From positions 1 through 64,000 of the forward strand of contig CANMBS010000025.1 in NCBI GenBank assembly GCA_947496145.1: a DNA stretch of 64,000 bases, read 5' to 3'. Source of the DNA: an uncultured Pseudovibrio sp. Its GTDB lineage: Bacteria; Pseudomonadota; Alphaproteobacteria; Rhizobiales; Stappiaceae. Positions 53,517-62,583 of the stretch are shown in pieces. The notes beneath the pieces are model-generated. The model saw nothing but the letters and a program-made list of their open reading frames with translations, was not told where the DNA came from and ran no database searches. The position numbers were made by a program, and so were the translations under genes. The first letter of the stretch is position 1, and the number at the start of each line of letters is the position of its first letter.

Positions 53517-54020
53517 CTATTCGTGCTTTTCGATAAAATTTTCCAAAAGCTCAACGGCCTGCACAAGCGCCTGAAAGCGAATGCCGTCGCGTCCTGCGTT
53601 CTCAAACACGCAGCGCTCATAATCAGCCACGTTACTTTCTGCGCAAACACCGAAATAGACCAGCCCAACCGGTTTTTCTTTGGTGCCGCCATCTGGCCCG
53701 GCAATGCCGGTGATTGAGATGGCAACGTCTGCGTCTGAGCAGAAATGAGCACCGCAGGCCATGGCTTTGGCAACTTCGCTGCTGACGGCACCGTAATCAA
53801 CCAGCAGATCGACCGGCACACCAATCATTTCATGCTTGGCCTCGTTGGAATAGGTGACGAAACCACGGTCAAAAACCGCTGAAGAGCCGGGGATTTCCGT
53901 CAGGAGGCCAGCGAGAAGACCACCGGTGCAGCTTTCTGCGGTTGCGATCTTCAGCTCTTTTTCTGCAAAGCGTGAGACAAGAACGCGCGCTCTTTCCTTC
54001 AGGTACAGGATATCGGTCAT
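53517..54020 (-). CDS. pncC: Nicotinamide-nucleotide amidohydrolase PncC (CinA C-terminal domain)
   Basis: 167 aa, a stand-alone CinA-C protein. It deamidates nicotinamide mononucleotide in pyridine nucleotide recycling. Motifs: T-A-E-S-C-T-G-G-L-L-A-G-L-L-T, then V-T-Y-S-N-E-A-K, and I-S-I-T-G-I-A-G-P-D-G-G-T. It lies 27 bases after ispDF on the same strand. Confidence 0.93.
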   Translation of the reverse strand: MTDILYLKERARVLVSRFAEKELKIATAESCTGGLLAGLLTEIPGSSAVFDRGFVTYSNEAKHEMIGVPVDLLVDYGAVSSEVAKAMACGAHFCSDADVAISITGIAGPDGGTKEKPVGLVYFGVCAESNVADYERCVFENAGRDGIRFQALVQAVELLENFIEKHE

Positions 54021-54047
54021 GGTTCTGTCCTCCTAACTTGGCAGCGT

Positions 54048-55262
54048 TCAGTCTTCGAACGGTAGCCGGATTGTTGCACATGCCTGTGCGGCAATGCCTT
54101 CTTTGCGACCCGTGAAGCCCAGTTTTTCAGAGGTGGTTGCCTTTACAGCAACGCGGCTGACGGGCAGGTCGCAGATTTTAGCGATCTGTTTTCGCATCTC
54201 ATCCCGGTGCGGACCGATCTTGGGAGCTTCGCAGATCACTGTCAAATCCAAGTGTGCGATCAGGCCGCCGCGTTTGTGAACCCGGTCAATTGCGTATTTG
54301 AGGAACTGGTCGGAGGCGGCACCTTTCCACTGCATATCTGATGGGGGGAAGTGGGAGCCGATATCACCGTCTGCCAGCGCACCAAAGAGGGCGTCGGTGA
54401 GCGCGTGGAGGGCAACGTCTGCATCAGAGTGGCCCTTGAGTTTGTGGGTGTGGGGTATGGTTATGCCGCCAAGGATAACGGCGTCGCCCTCTTCAAAAGC
54501 GTGCACGTCGTAGCCTGTGCCAACGCGAATGTCGCCAAGGTCTTTAAGATGGGTCATGGCGATTTTTTCCTGTGCGTTTCTCATGTCTTGCGGAGTGGTG
54601 AGTTTATTGTTTTGCGGGTCACCTTTCGTAACGGTGACGGATTCGCCTATCCATTCAATCAAGGCCGTATCATCTGTAAAATTTTCATGATTCTGGGCAA
54701 TAGCTGCCTGATGCGCTTTCCAGATGAGCGGGTAGGGGAAAGCCTGCGGGGTCTGCCCGGCCCACAGATTGGTGCGGTCAACGGTGGTCAGCACCTGCTG
54801 ATTGTTGTCGGTGCGTTTTAAGGTGTCCGTGATTTGCATGGCGGGCAAGGCGGCCTGAGCGCCGCTTTGCAGTGCTGAGATCACATCTTCAATTACATCT
54901 GGTGTGACGAAGGGGCGGGCAGCATCGTGGATGAGTACCAGATCAGGCGCATGGTCTTCCAGTGCTCTCAAGCCGCAGGCTACGGATGCCTGACGGGTTG
55001 CCCCACCTGTGACAGGGGCAATGAGCCTTGCATCGGTAAGGGATGCGGATGCTCTATTATAAGCCGTGCCGTCGTCTGCATGGATAACAGGCAGGACAAG
55101 ACTGATCTGGTCTGAAGACAAAATGGCTTCAAGGGTGCGCTGCAAGACGGTTTTGCCGCCAAGGTCACGGTATTGCTTGGGGCTGTTGTCGTCTTGTGTG
55201 GACATGCGGGAGCCGCGTCCTGCGGCAACAATGATACATGCAATTTTAGGGTTGGTTTGCAA
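54048..55262 (-). CDS. ispDF: Bifunctional IspD/IspF isoprenoid enzyme
   Basis: 404 aa. Residues 1-230 are IspD, the cytidylyltransferase of the MEP pathway (A-A-G-R-G-S-R-M, I-H-D-A-A-R-P-F-V). Residues 240-404 are IspF, the cyclodiphosphate synthase (R-V-G-T-G-Y-D-V-H-A-F, metal-binding D and H, then G-H-S-D-A-D-V-A-L-H-A and G-D-I-G-S-H-F-P). The fusion is typical of Alphaproteobacteria. Divergent from dusB across 224 bases in which I see no clear gene. Confidence 0.96.
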   Translation of the reverse strand: MQTNPKIACIIVAAGRGSRMSTQDDNSPKQYRDLGGKTVLQRTLEAILSSDQISLVLPVIHADDGTAYNRASASLTDARLIAPVTGGATRQASVACGLRALEDHAPDLVLIHDAARPFVTPDVIEDVISALQSGAQAALPAMQITDTLKRTDNNQQVLTTVDRTNLWAGQTPQAFPYPLIWKAHQAAIAQNHENFTDDTALIEWIGESVTVTKGDPQNNKLTTPQDMRNAQEKIAMTHLKDLGDIRVGTGYDVHAFEEGDAVILGGITIPHTHKLKGHSDADVALHALTDALFGALADGDIGSHFPPSDMQWKGAASDQFLKYAIDRVHKRGGLIAHLDLTVICEAPKIGPHRDEMRKQIAKICDLPVSRVAVKATTSEKLGFTGRKEGIAAQACATIRLPFED

Positions 55263-55486
55263 ACCGGATCACCTGACTGATGAGAGTTGACGCCTTTTAA
55301 GGAGAGGCGGGTAGCTCCCTTACTAACTGTATTGATGAGGTTTTGCTTGATTTGGCGGCGAAGCTCAACACCTCAGTTGTGTCCCTACAATATTCTCTTG
55401 CCTAAATTTTTGGTTTGGTTAGAATATGTGCAACTTCAATTGCTGCCCATGAAATGTGCAGGCCATCCCTCTAAGAAATATGCATA

Positions 55487-56482
55487 ATGCTGGTACTAGG
55501 TGATATCCCTATAAAAAATAAAGTTATTCTTGCGCCAATGTCTGGTGTGTCGGATTTGCCGTTCCGCCGTATTGCTCTTCGTTATGGCGTCGGGCTGGTT
55601 GTGAGTGAGATGGTCGCCAGTGAAGCGCTATGCACCGGCCACCCTGAATCTTTAATGCGTGCGGAGGGCGAGGGGATCGACCCGCATGTGGTTCAGCTGG
55701 CTGGCAAGGACCCGCACTGGATGGGGGAAGGGGCGCGTATGGCGGAAAAGGCTGGCGCTGATGTGATCGACATCAATATGGGCTGCCCTGCCAAAAAAGT
55801 GACTTCCGGCTATTCCGGCTCCGCTCTTATGAAGGACCTTGATCACGCTATGACGCTGGTTGAGGCAACGCTGGAGGCTGTGTCCGTTCCTGTTACGCTG
55901 AAGATGCGACTGGGGTGGGATGAGGCTTCCATCAACGCGCCTGAACTTGCAAAGCGAGCGGTTGGTGCTGGCGTAAAGATGATCACCGTGCATGGGCGTA
56001 CACGCTCGCAGTTTTATAAGGGCAAGGCGGACTGGCGGGCCATCCGGCAGGTGCGTGATGTGATCCCGGATGTGCCTTTGGTGGCCAATGGGGATTGCTG
56101 CTCCTATGAAAATGCAGATGAGATGCTGGCGCAGTCTGGCGCGGACCTTGTGATGGTTGGGCGTGGGGCTTATGGGCGTCCGTGGTTGCCGGGGCATATT
56201 GCGCATTATCTGGAAACGGGTGAGCGCCGCGCTGATCCGCAAGGGGCTGAGCTGGCTGAGCTGGTTGTCGGGCACTATGACGCCATGCTGGCCCACTATG
56301 GTTTTGAGATTGGTGTACGGGCTTTTCGTAAGCATATGGGCTGGTATCTGGAAGCTGCCGGACGGCTGGACACTGCACCGCAAGGTTTCATGAAAGGGCT
56401 GATGACCAGTCTGGATGCGGAGCATGTTCGTGCCCGTCTTTATGACTGGTTTTCACAGGTGGGAATAAGGAGTGCTGCCTGA
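55487..56482 (+). CDS. dusB: tRNA-dihydrouridine synthase DusB (NifR3-like)
   Basis: 331 aa. An FMN enzyme that reduces uridine in tRNA. A-P-M-S-G-V-S-D-L-P-F-R near the start, catalytic C100 in N-M-G-C-P-A-K-K-V, and T-V-H-G-R-T-R-S-Q-F-Y match the family. It directly abuts ntrB with no gap, the classical nifR3-ntrB-ntrC order of Alphaproteobacteria, so it is probably the first gene of that operon. Confidence 0.95.
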   Translation: MLVLGDIPIKNKVILAPMSGVSDLPFRRIALRYGVGLVVSEMVASEALCTGHPESLMRAEGEGIDPHVVQLAGKDPHWMGEGARMAEKAGADVIDINMGCPAKKVTSGYSGSALMKDLDHAMTLVEATLEAVSVPVTLKMRLGWDEASINAPELAKRAVGAGVKMITVHGRTRSQFYKGKADWRAIRQVRDVIPDVPLVANGDCCSYENADEMLAQSGADLVMVGRGAYGRPWLPGHIAHYLETGERRADPQGAELAELVVGHYDAMLAHYGFEIGVRAFRKHMGWYLEAAGRLDTAPQGFMKGLMTSLDAEHVRARLYDWFSQVGIRSAA

Positions 56483-57631
56483 ATGTTGGAGACGGGGGGA
56501 GATGCTCTGGCAAAACTGAGAGAAGAGGCAGGGAATGGCATTCCGGGGCAAGCCATTTTGGATTCCTTACCTCATCCGGTTCTGGTGGTTGGCGGTGACA
56601 ACAAGATCATTGCTGCAAACAGCGGGGCTGAGAACTTTTTCCATGCCAGCTTGTCGGTGATGAAGCGCCGGGAAGTGTCATGGTTCGTGCCGTTTGGCAG
56701 CCCGGTGCTTGCATTGATTGCACAGGTTCGTGACAGTGGCGGGCGCGTGAATGAATATAAGCTGGATATCGGGTCGCCGCGTATTGGACCAGAAAAACTG
56801 GTGGATGTGCATGCTTCGCCCTTAAGTGAGGCTCCGGGCTGTGTTGTGCTGTTGTTTCAGGAACGCACCATGGCGGAAAAGCTGGATAAGCAACTGACCA
56901 GCCGGGGCGCTGCGCGCACGGTAACCGGACTTGCGGCTATGCTGGGGCATGAGATCAAGAACCCGCTTTCCGGTATTCGCGGGGCTGCGCAGCTTCTGGA
57001 GCAGTCTGCGAGTGAAGATGACCGGACGCTTACTCGTCTCATTATGGAAGAGACGGACCGGATCGTGAAGCTGGTGGACCGGATGGAGGTGTTTTCTGAT
57101 GAACGCCCCATTGACCGGGAACCGGTGAATATTCACGTGGTGCTGGACCATGTGAAGCGGGTTGCGGAAAACGGGTTTGCCTCTAAGGTCAGGATCGTTG
57201 AAGACTATGATCCTTCCTTGCCGCCTGTTTATGCCAATCGCGACCAGCTGGTGCAGGTGTTTATCAATCTTATCAAGAATGCGAGCGAAGCGCTGAGGGG
57301 TGTGAACGAGCCGGAGATTACGGTCTCCACTGCGTTTCGTCCCGGTGTGCGCTTATCTGTGCCCGGTGTGCAGGAGCGGGTGAGCCTGCCGCTGGAATTT
57401 TGTGTGCGTGACAATGGTCACGGGGTGCCGGAAGATTTGCGGCCCCATTTGTTTGATCCGTTTATTACAACGAAAACAAACGGATCAGGTCTCGGGCTGG
57501 CACTGGTTGCCAAGATTGTTGGCGATCATGGCGGTGTGGTGGAATGCGAAAGCGGGCGGCAGGGCACGACCTTTCGCATTTTGATGCCAGCTTTCACCGG
57601 GACCGAGGGAACTACTGGAATTGAGGACTGA
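56483..57631 (+). CDS. ntrB: Nitrogen-sensing histidine kinase NtrB (GlnL)
   Basis: 382 aa, soluble. A PAS domain ([12 protein letters not shown], about 30-130) precedes a HisKA domain with the phosphorylated H156 in [10 protein letters not shown]. The ATPase domain has [17 protein letters not shown] and G-S-G-L-G-L-A-L. It phosphorylates or dephosphorylates NtrC under PII control. It begins on the base after the dusB stop, and ntrC starts 5 bases after it. Confidence 0.95.
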   Translation: MLETGGDALAKLREEAGNGIPGQAILDSLPHPVLVVGGDNKIIAANSGAENFFHASLSVMKRREVSWFVPFGSPVLALIAQVRDSGGRVNEYKLDIGSPRIGPEKLVDVHASPLSEAPGCVVLLFQERTMAEKLDKQLTSRGAARTVTGLAAMLGHEIKNPLSGIRGAAQLLEQSASEDDRTLTRLIMEETDRIVKLVDRMEVFSDERPIDREPVNIHVVLDHVKRVAENGFASKVRIVEDYDPSLPPVYANRDQLVQVFINLIKNASEALRGVNEPEITVSTAFRPGVRLSVPGVQERVSLPLEFCVRDNGHGVPEDLRPHLFDPFITTKTNGSGLGLALVAKIVGDHGGVVECESGRQGTTFRILMPAFTGTEGTTGIED

Positions 57632-57636
57632 AGAGT

Positions 57637-59076
57637 ATGCCGAGTGGAACCATTTTAGTTGCTGATGACGATTCTGCGATCCGTACCGTTCTCAATCAGG
57701 CTTTGTCTCGTGCTGGCTACACTGTCCGGCTTACGTCCAATGCGACAACGCTGTGGCGGTGGGTGAGTTCTGGTGAGGGGGATCTGGTGATCTCCGATGT
57801 GGTGATGCCGGATGAGAACGCTTTTGATGTGCTGCCACGCATTCGTAAGCTGCGCCCTGAACTGCCAGTGATCATCATGAGTGCGCAAAATACATTCATG
57901 ACCGCGATCAAAGCTTCAGAGCAGGGGGCTTATGAGTATCTTCCAAAGCCGTTTGATTTAAAAGAGCTGACGGGTATTGTCGGGCGTGCGCTGGCAGAGC
58001 CGAAGGGGCGTCAGTTTGATATGAGCGATGAGGGGAATGATGGCATTCCTTTTGTCGGGCGCTCGCCTGCCATGCAGGAAATCTACCGTGTGCTTGCCCG
58101 TTTGATGCAGACTGATCTGACGGTGATGATCAACGGCGAAAGCGGCACTGGTAAAGAGGTGGTCGCACGGGCGCTGCATGATTATGGCAAGCGTCGCAAC
58201 GGGCCGTTTGTTGCCGTTAACATGGCGGCTATTCCGAAAGACCTGATTGAATCTGAGTTGTTCGGGCATGAGAAGGGCTCGTTTACGGGGGCGCAGGCGC
58301 GCTCTTCCGGTCGGTTTGAGCAGGCGGATGGCGGCACGCTGCTGCTGGATGAAATTGGCGATATGCCAATGGAGGCGCAGACAAGGCTGCTGCGGGTTCT
58401 GCAACAGGGAGAATATACCTCGGTTGGCGGGCGTACTCCGATCCAGACGGATGTGCGCATCATTGCAGCAACCAACAAGGATTTGCGTCAGCTCATTAAT
58501 CAGGGCCTGTTTCGTGAGGATTTGTATTTCCGCCTCAATGTGGTGCCGATCCGCCTTCCGCCTTTGCGGGAGCGCACTGAAGATATTCCTGACCTTGTGC
58601 GCCACTTCTTCTCACTGGCAGAAAAAGAGGGTTTGCCGCCCAAGCAGATGGAAGTGGCGGCGCTGGATAAGCTGCGCCGTTACCGCTGGCCGGGTAATGT
58701 GCGTGAGCTGGAGAACCTTGTCCGCCGTCTGGCAGCGCTTTATCCGCAAGATGATATTACGGCCAGCCTGATTGATCTGGAGCTCTCTCAGCCACTGGTT
58801 TCTAACGGAGAGGCGGAGGTGTCCTCTTCGCAGGATCTGGGCGGTTCTGTGGAGCGGTATCTGGGCGAATACTTTAGCGGGTTTGGAGAGGACCTGCCGC
58901 CTCCGGGGCTCTACCACCGCATTTTGCGTGAGGTGGAGTACCCGCTGATCAGCGCGGTGCTCGCCGCAACACGTGGCAACCAGATCAAGGCAGCGGAGCT
59001 GCTGGGCGTGAACCGTAACACATTGCGTAAAAAAATCCGCGATCTGGACGTGCAGGTGATCCGCAGCTCCAGATGA
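57637..59076 (+). CDS. ntrC: Nitrogen response regulator NtrC (GlnG)
   Basis: 479 aa. Receiver domain with phosphorylation site D54 (V-I-S-D-V-V-M-P), then a sigma-54 AAA+ domain with GESGTGKE (167-174), GSFTGA (about 214-219, a normal variant of GAFTGA) and L-L-L-D-E-I-G-D. The C-terminal Fis-type helix-turn-helix is [17 protein letters not shown]. It activates nitrogen-assimilation promoters. A terminator follows. Confidence 0.96.
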   Translation: MPSGTILVADDDSAIRTVLNQALSRAGYTVRLTSNATTLWRWVSSGEGDLVISDVVMPDENAFDVLPRIRKLRPELPVIIMSAQNTFMTAIKASEQGAYEYLPKPFDLKELTGIVGRALAEPKGRQFDMSDEGNDGIPFVGRSPAMQEIYRVLARLMQTDLTVMINGESGTGKEVVARALHDYGKRRNGPFVAVNMAAIPKDLIESELFGHEKGSFTGAQARSSGRFEQADGGTLLLDEIGDMPMEAQTRLLRVLQQGEYTSVGGRTPIQTDVRIIAATNKDLRQLINQGLFREDLYFRLNVVPIRLPPLRERTEDIPDLVRHFFSLAEKEGLPPKQMEVAALDKLRRYRWPGNVRELENLVRRLAALYPQDDITASLIDLELSQPLVSNGEAEVSSSQDLGGSVERYLGEYFSGFGEDLPPPGLYHRILREVEYPLISAVLAATRGNQIKAAELLGVNRNTLRKKIRDLDVQVIRSSR

Positions 59077-59100
59077 TATTGTTTTGATCTGTGTGATAAA

Positions 59101-59129
59101 AAAATGGCGCTCTGATAGGCGCCATTTTT
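59101..59129 (+). terminator. Terminator after ntrC
   Basis: ATGGCGC pairs with GCGCCAT over an 8-base loop, flanked by an A run (from about 59098) and TTTTT. It works on either strand and separates ntrC from the convergent unknown gene. Confidence 0.9.
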
Positions 59130-59170
59130 GTGTTTGATGAAAGCACTTGGCTTAAAGATAAATTCAGGCT

Positions 59171-60055
59171 TTAAGGGGTCTCAATGCTGTGAAACTGCAT
59201 AATGTATTCGGGCTCAGTCATTGAGCCAGCCAGGGTGAAACTTGGTTCTTGGACACAGTCCAGATCAGAGTGCATGAAGCTACCTGAAAACTTCACTCTT
59301 TGCCCTTTATTCAGATTTGCCATGCGGGAGAATAACGCAGAGGAGGGGTCGATAAGTGTGTTATCACCAATGTCTGAAAAGGCATTATTCCAAGTTTTTA
59401 CGGTTACACCTTTTGCCAGTTGTATACTAACAACGCCCATTCCTTCTGAGTTGGAGGAGAGGTTTTCGATTTTGCCGACCCAGTTTTGAACGTTCAGGCT
59501 GGAAAGCGCAGCGCAAACATCTTGTTTGCGTTTGGATCTTGTTCCACCTTTAGCCAGATCATTCTTTGCTTCGTGGAAACTAGCTGTCGCAGCTTGCACT
59601 GCTTTGACGAACTGCGCTTGTGCTGCCGGAACTGTAAAGAAGGCTTCTACTTTCAGGTGCTGAGCATATGCAGCAGCATTGGTGTAGCCTGCCTCTTTTG
59701 CTGCGTTGAAGTCCGCAAGGCTTGCAAAACCCGCTTCTTTTGCTTCAGCTTCTGCTTTTGCTTGCGCTGCTGCTAACGCTTTAGCTTTAACTGGAGCGTA
59801 TTCAGCAGGAGTGCTAATCCCCAGTTCTTTAGCGTGCCGATAGTCTTCGAGGCTCTCAAAACCCGCTTCTTTCGCAGCTTGACTATACTCGTCATTTAGC
59901 TGTGTGCCAGCAAATCCCATGATAACAATGCCAACAACCAATGGTATTAGAGCAAGTTTGCGAGATGTAATCCCGATAAACTTTAACGGGACTATGAGCG
60001 AAACACAGCCAGCTATAAGCAGCAGGATGCCAAGGAGTGTCATTGCCATAATCAT
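59171..60055 (-). CDS. Membrane protein with repeated E-A-G-F-x-S-L motifs, unknown function
   Basis: 294 aa. Two hydrophobic segments (about 4-22 and 33-50) anchor it. A helical repeat region follows with two copies of an approx. 25-residue unit (residues 63-87, E-A-G-F-E-S-L-E-D-Y, and 107-131, E-A-G-F-A-S-L-A-D-F), joined by an Ala/Lys-rich helix. The C-terminal ~110 residues look like a soluble beta-rich domain (V-K-F-S-G-S-F, S-F-T-L-A-G). An ATG cluster (60055, 60049, 60043) leaves the exact start open; GAGGT favours the first. On the strand opposite to ntrC and ntrY. No family recognised. Confidence 0.6.
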   Translation of the reverse strand: MIMAMTLLGILLLIAGCVSLIVPLKFIGITSRKLALIPLVVGIVIMGFAGTQLNDEYSQAAKEAGFESLEDYRHAKELGISTPAEYAPVKAKALAAAQAKAEAEAKEAGFASLADFNAAKEAGYTNAAAYAQHLKVEAFFTVPAAQAQFVKAVQAATASFHEAKNDLAKGGTRSKRKQDVCAALSSLNVQNWVGKIENLSSNSEGMGVVSIQLAKGVTVKTWNNAFSDIGDNTLIDPSSALFSRMANLNKGQRVKFSGSFMHSDLDCVQEPSFTLAGSMTEPEYIMQFHSIETP

Positions 60056-60328
60056 GTGCGGGCTACCTCGCTGTTAAAAGTGCGCTAAAATGCGAGGGGA
60101 CTATTAGTCAAATTGCACGCAACTGCAAGTATAGATTGTAGTTAATTTTATTAGCCCGGAATGTTTGTGTGTGAAGAGTTTGAAGATGTTAGTTGGGAAG
60201 TCAAATATCCGGTTTTCCCCATTAAGAGTGTGACTAATAGAACTCATTGTCGCATTTTGGCAACAATTCGTGCTAATAGTCTGCTTCCAAAATAAATAAG
60301 TTCTTACAGGTGCGCAGGTTCGCGTTTC
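60056..60328. other. 273-base gap upstream of ntrY
   Basis: AT-rich gap between the divergent unknown gene and ntrY. It probably holds promoters for both. No clear gene, RNA or terminator seen; a weak sigma-54 look-alike was rejected because of spacing. Confidence 0.4.
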
Positions 60329-62566
60329 ATGATTTTCAAGTCCAAACCAGATCAACCCTCTCGCAAGCTCGACAATAAAGGCCGTAAATCCAGATTGTTC
60401 GGTCTTGCAGTGGTTGTGCTGGCTCTGTGTTCAATCGGGGTTACCTTTCTGGTTCTGATGGGAGTGAGCCCCATCGTACCTTCTGAGAGGGTGGTTTTCA
60501 TCGCGCTTGGCATTAACGGCGCTCTGGTGCTGCTGCTGGTTGGGCTGATTATTTTTGAGCTGGTAAAGCTGTTGCTGGCGCGGCGGCGGGGGCGGGCTGC
60601 TGCGCGGCTTCATGTGCGTATTGTAACCCTGTTTTCTCTGGTGGCTGCCTTGCCGGCGCTCATTGTGGCGGTGGTTGCAACGATTACGCTGGATCAGGGG
60701 CTTGACCGGTGGTTTGAAGCCCGAACACGCTCCATCATTTCCAACGCGCAATCTGTGGCGGCTGCTTATGTTCAGGAGCACGGCAACTCCTTGCGATCCA
60801 CGCTCATCAGTATGGCAAATGATGTGGACGTGAACCGCAACGCCTACTACTACGATCCCACCCGGTTTGACCGTGTTTTTGAGAGCCAGACGTGGGTGCG
60901 CGGGCTGCTGGGGGCGTATATCCTGAAAAATGACGGCACTGTTGTGCTTCGGGTGCTTCGTGACCCTAAGGTTGAACCGCTGCTTCCGCCTCAGGTGGCC
61001 ATGAATCAGGCGAAGGACGGGGCTCCGGTTCTGATTGCACCGGGGGTTTCCAACCTTGTGGGCGGTGTTATCAAACTCTCTGCGTTTGATGATCTTTATC
61101 TTTATGTAACCCGTGCGCTTGATCCGCGTGTGGTTGAATATCAGCGGCTGGCAGAAGCGGGTGTGACTGAGTATGCAGAGCTGGAGCGGCGTCGTTTTGG
61201 GGTTCAGCTGGCTTTTGCGCTGGTTTATGTGGGCGTGGCGCTTGTTCTGCTGTTGTCTTCCATCTGGGTTGGGTTTGGATTTGCGAACCAGCTGGTGGTG
61301 CCAATCCGCAATCTGATCGGTGCTGCGGATCAGGTCTCCAAGGGCAATTATTATGTTGAGGTTGAGGCGGATAAAGCCAGCGGCGACCTTGAGAACCTAG
61401 GACGTACCTTCAACAATATGACAGGCCAGCTGCGCGGGCAGCGAGATGCGCTTCTGGCAGCTAATGATCAGATTGACCGCCGCCGCCGGTTCGGTGAAGC
61501 GGTGCTGGCGGGTGTGTCTGCTGGTGTGATCGGGATTGACGATGATGGTGATGTGACCATGGTCAACCGGTCAGCAACGCGCCTGCTCAATCAGGAAGAA
61601 AATGCGCTTCTGGAAAAGCCGATCTATGAGAGCATTCCAGAGGTGAAAGAAGTTGTTGCCAAAGCGCTTATTGAGAGCAGTGACCGCTCTCAGGTGGCGC
61701 AGATCTCGCTTATGCGCAAGGGGCGGGAGCGGACGGTGAATGTGCGTGTGACCACAGAGGAAGCGACCCGCTCTGAGCATGGGTTTGTGGTGACGCTGGA
61801 TGACATCACCGATCTGGTGGCTGCGCAGCGTAACACCGCATGGGCGGATGTGGCCCGCCGCATTGCCCATGAGATCAAGAACCCGCTGACCCCGATCCAG
61901 CTTTCTGCGGAACGTATCCGCCGTCGTTATGGTAAGCGCATTGAAGATGATGACCGTAAGGTGTTTGACCAGTGTGTGGATACGATTATCCGTCAGGTGG
62001 GGGACATCGGGCGCATGGTGGATGAGTTCTCCTCGTTTGCGCGTATGCCAAAGCCGAAGATGGAGCCCTCTGATCTGCGGGCTGTGGTGCGTGAGACGAC
62101 CTTCATGGTGTCGGTTGCCAATTCGCAAATCCACTTTGAGACGGATGTACCTGAAGAGGCTGTTACAGCGACATTTGACAGCCGTCTTGTAGGGCAAGCG
62201 GTTGGTAATGTGATCAAGAATGCGTCGGAGGCTGTGGAGGCTTATCTGACGAGCGCTGAAAATCCTGAGCAGGGCACTGTTCTGGTGAAACTTTATCGGG
62301 AAGGCCCGCTGCTTACGATTGATGTGATCGATAACGGCATTGGCCTCCCATCTGAGCATCGCACCCGCCTTTTGGAGCCTTACATGACCACCCGGGAGAA
62401 AGGGACAGGTCTTGGTCTGGCGATTGTGCGCAAGATTATGGAAGATCATGGGGGTGGAATTGAACTGCTGGATGCGCCATCGGTAAGTGATGGCGGGCAC
62501 GGGGCCATGGTTCGGCTCACACTGCGCAGTTTTGATGATCCTTCCTCTGTAGATAATGAAACTTAA
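60329..62566 (+). CDS. ntrY: Membrane sensor histidine kinase NtrY
   Basis: 745 aa. Four hydrophobic segments (three within the first ~120 residues and one around 300) place a periplasmic sensor loop between the third and fourth. A HAMP domain (V-V-P-I-R-N-L-I), a PAS domain (F-G-E-A-V-L-A-G-V-S-A-G-V-I-G-I-D), a HisKA domain with H514 (A-H-E-I-K-N-P-L-T-P-I-Q-L-S) and an ATPase domain (N-V-I-K-N-A-S-E-A-V) follow. It phosphorylates NtrX; in relatives it links redox or envelope signals with nitrogen and respiration control. ntrX starts 17 bases later. Confidence 0.95.
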   Translation: MIFKSKPDQPSRKLDNKGRKSRLFGLAVVVLALCSIGVTFLVLMGVSPIVPSERVVFIALGINGALVLLLVGLIIFELVKLLLARRRGRAAARLHVRIVTLFSLVAALPALIVAVVATITLDQGLDRWFEARTRSIISNAQSVAAAYVQEHGNSLRSTLISMANDVDVNRNAYYYDPTRFDRVFESQTWVRGLLGAYILKNDGTVVLRVLRDPKVEPLLPPQVAMNQAKDGAPVLIAPGVSNLVGGVIKLSAFDDLYLYVTRALDPRVVEYQRLAEAGVTEYAELERRRFGVQLAFALVYVGVALVLLLSSIWVGFGFANQLVVPIRNLIGAADQVSKGNYYVEVEADKASGDLENLGRTFNNMTGQLRGQRDALLAANDQIDRRRRFGEAVLAGVSAGVIGIDDDGDVTMVNRSATRLLNQEENALLEKPIYESIPEVKEVVAKALIESSDRSQVAQISLMRKGRERTVNVRVTTEEATRSEHGFVVTLDDITDLVAAQRNTAWADVARRIAHEIKNPLTPIQLSAERIRRRYGKRIEDDDRKVFDQCVDTIIRQVGDIGRMVDEFSSFARMPKPKMEPSDLRAVVRETTFMVSVANSQIHFETDVPEEAVTATFDSRLVGQAVGNVIKNASEAVEAYLTSAENPEQGTVLVKLYREGPLLTIDVIDNGIGLPSEHRTRLLEPYMTTREKGTGLGLAIVRKIMEDHGGGIELLDAPSVSDGGHGAMVRLTLRSFDDPSSVDNET

Positions 62567-62583
62567 GATTGGTGGTTTAAGCC

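Noticed and set aside
60257-60273. TTGGCAACAATTCGTGC upstream of ntrY as a sigma-54 promoter
   Set aside because: The spacing between GG and GC is 11 bases instead of 10, and the -12 part lacks TTGC.
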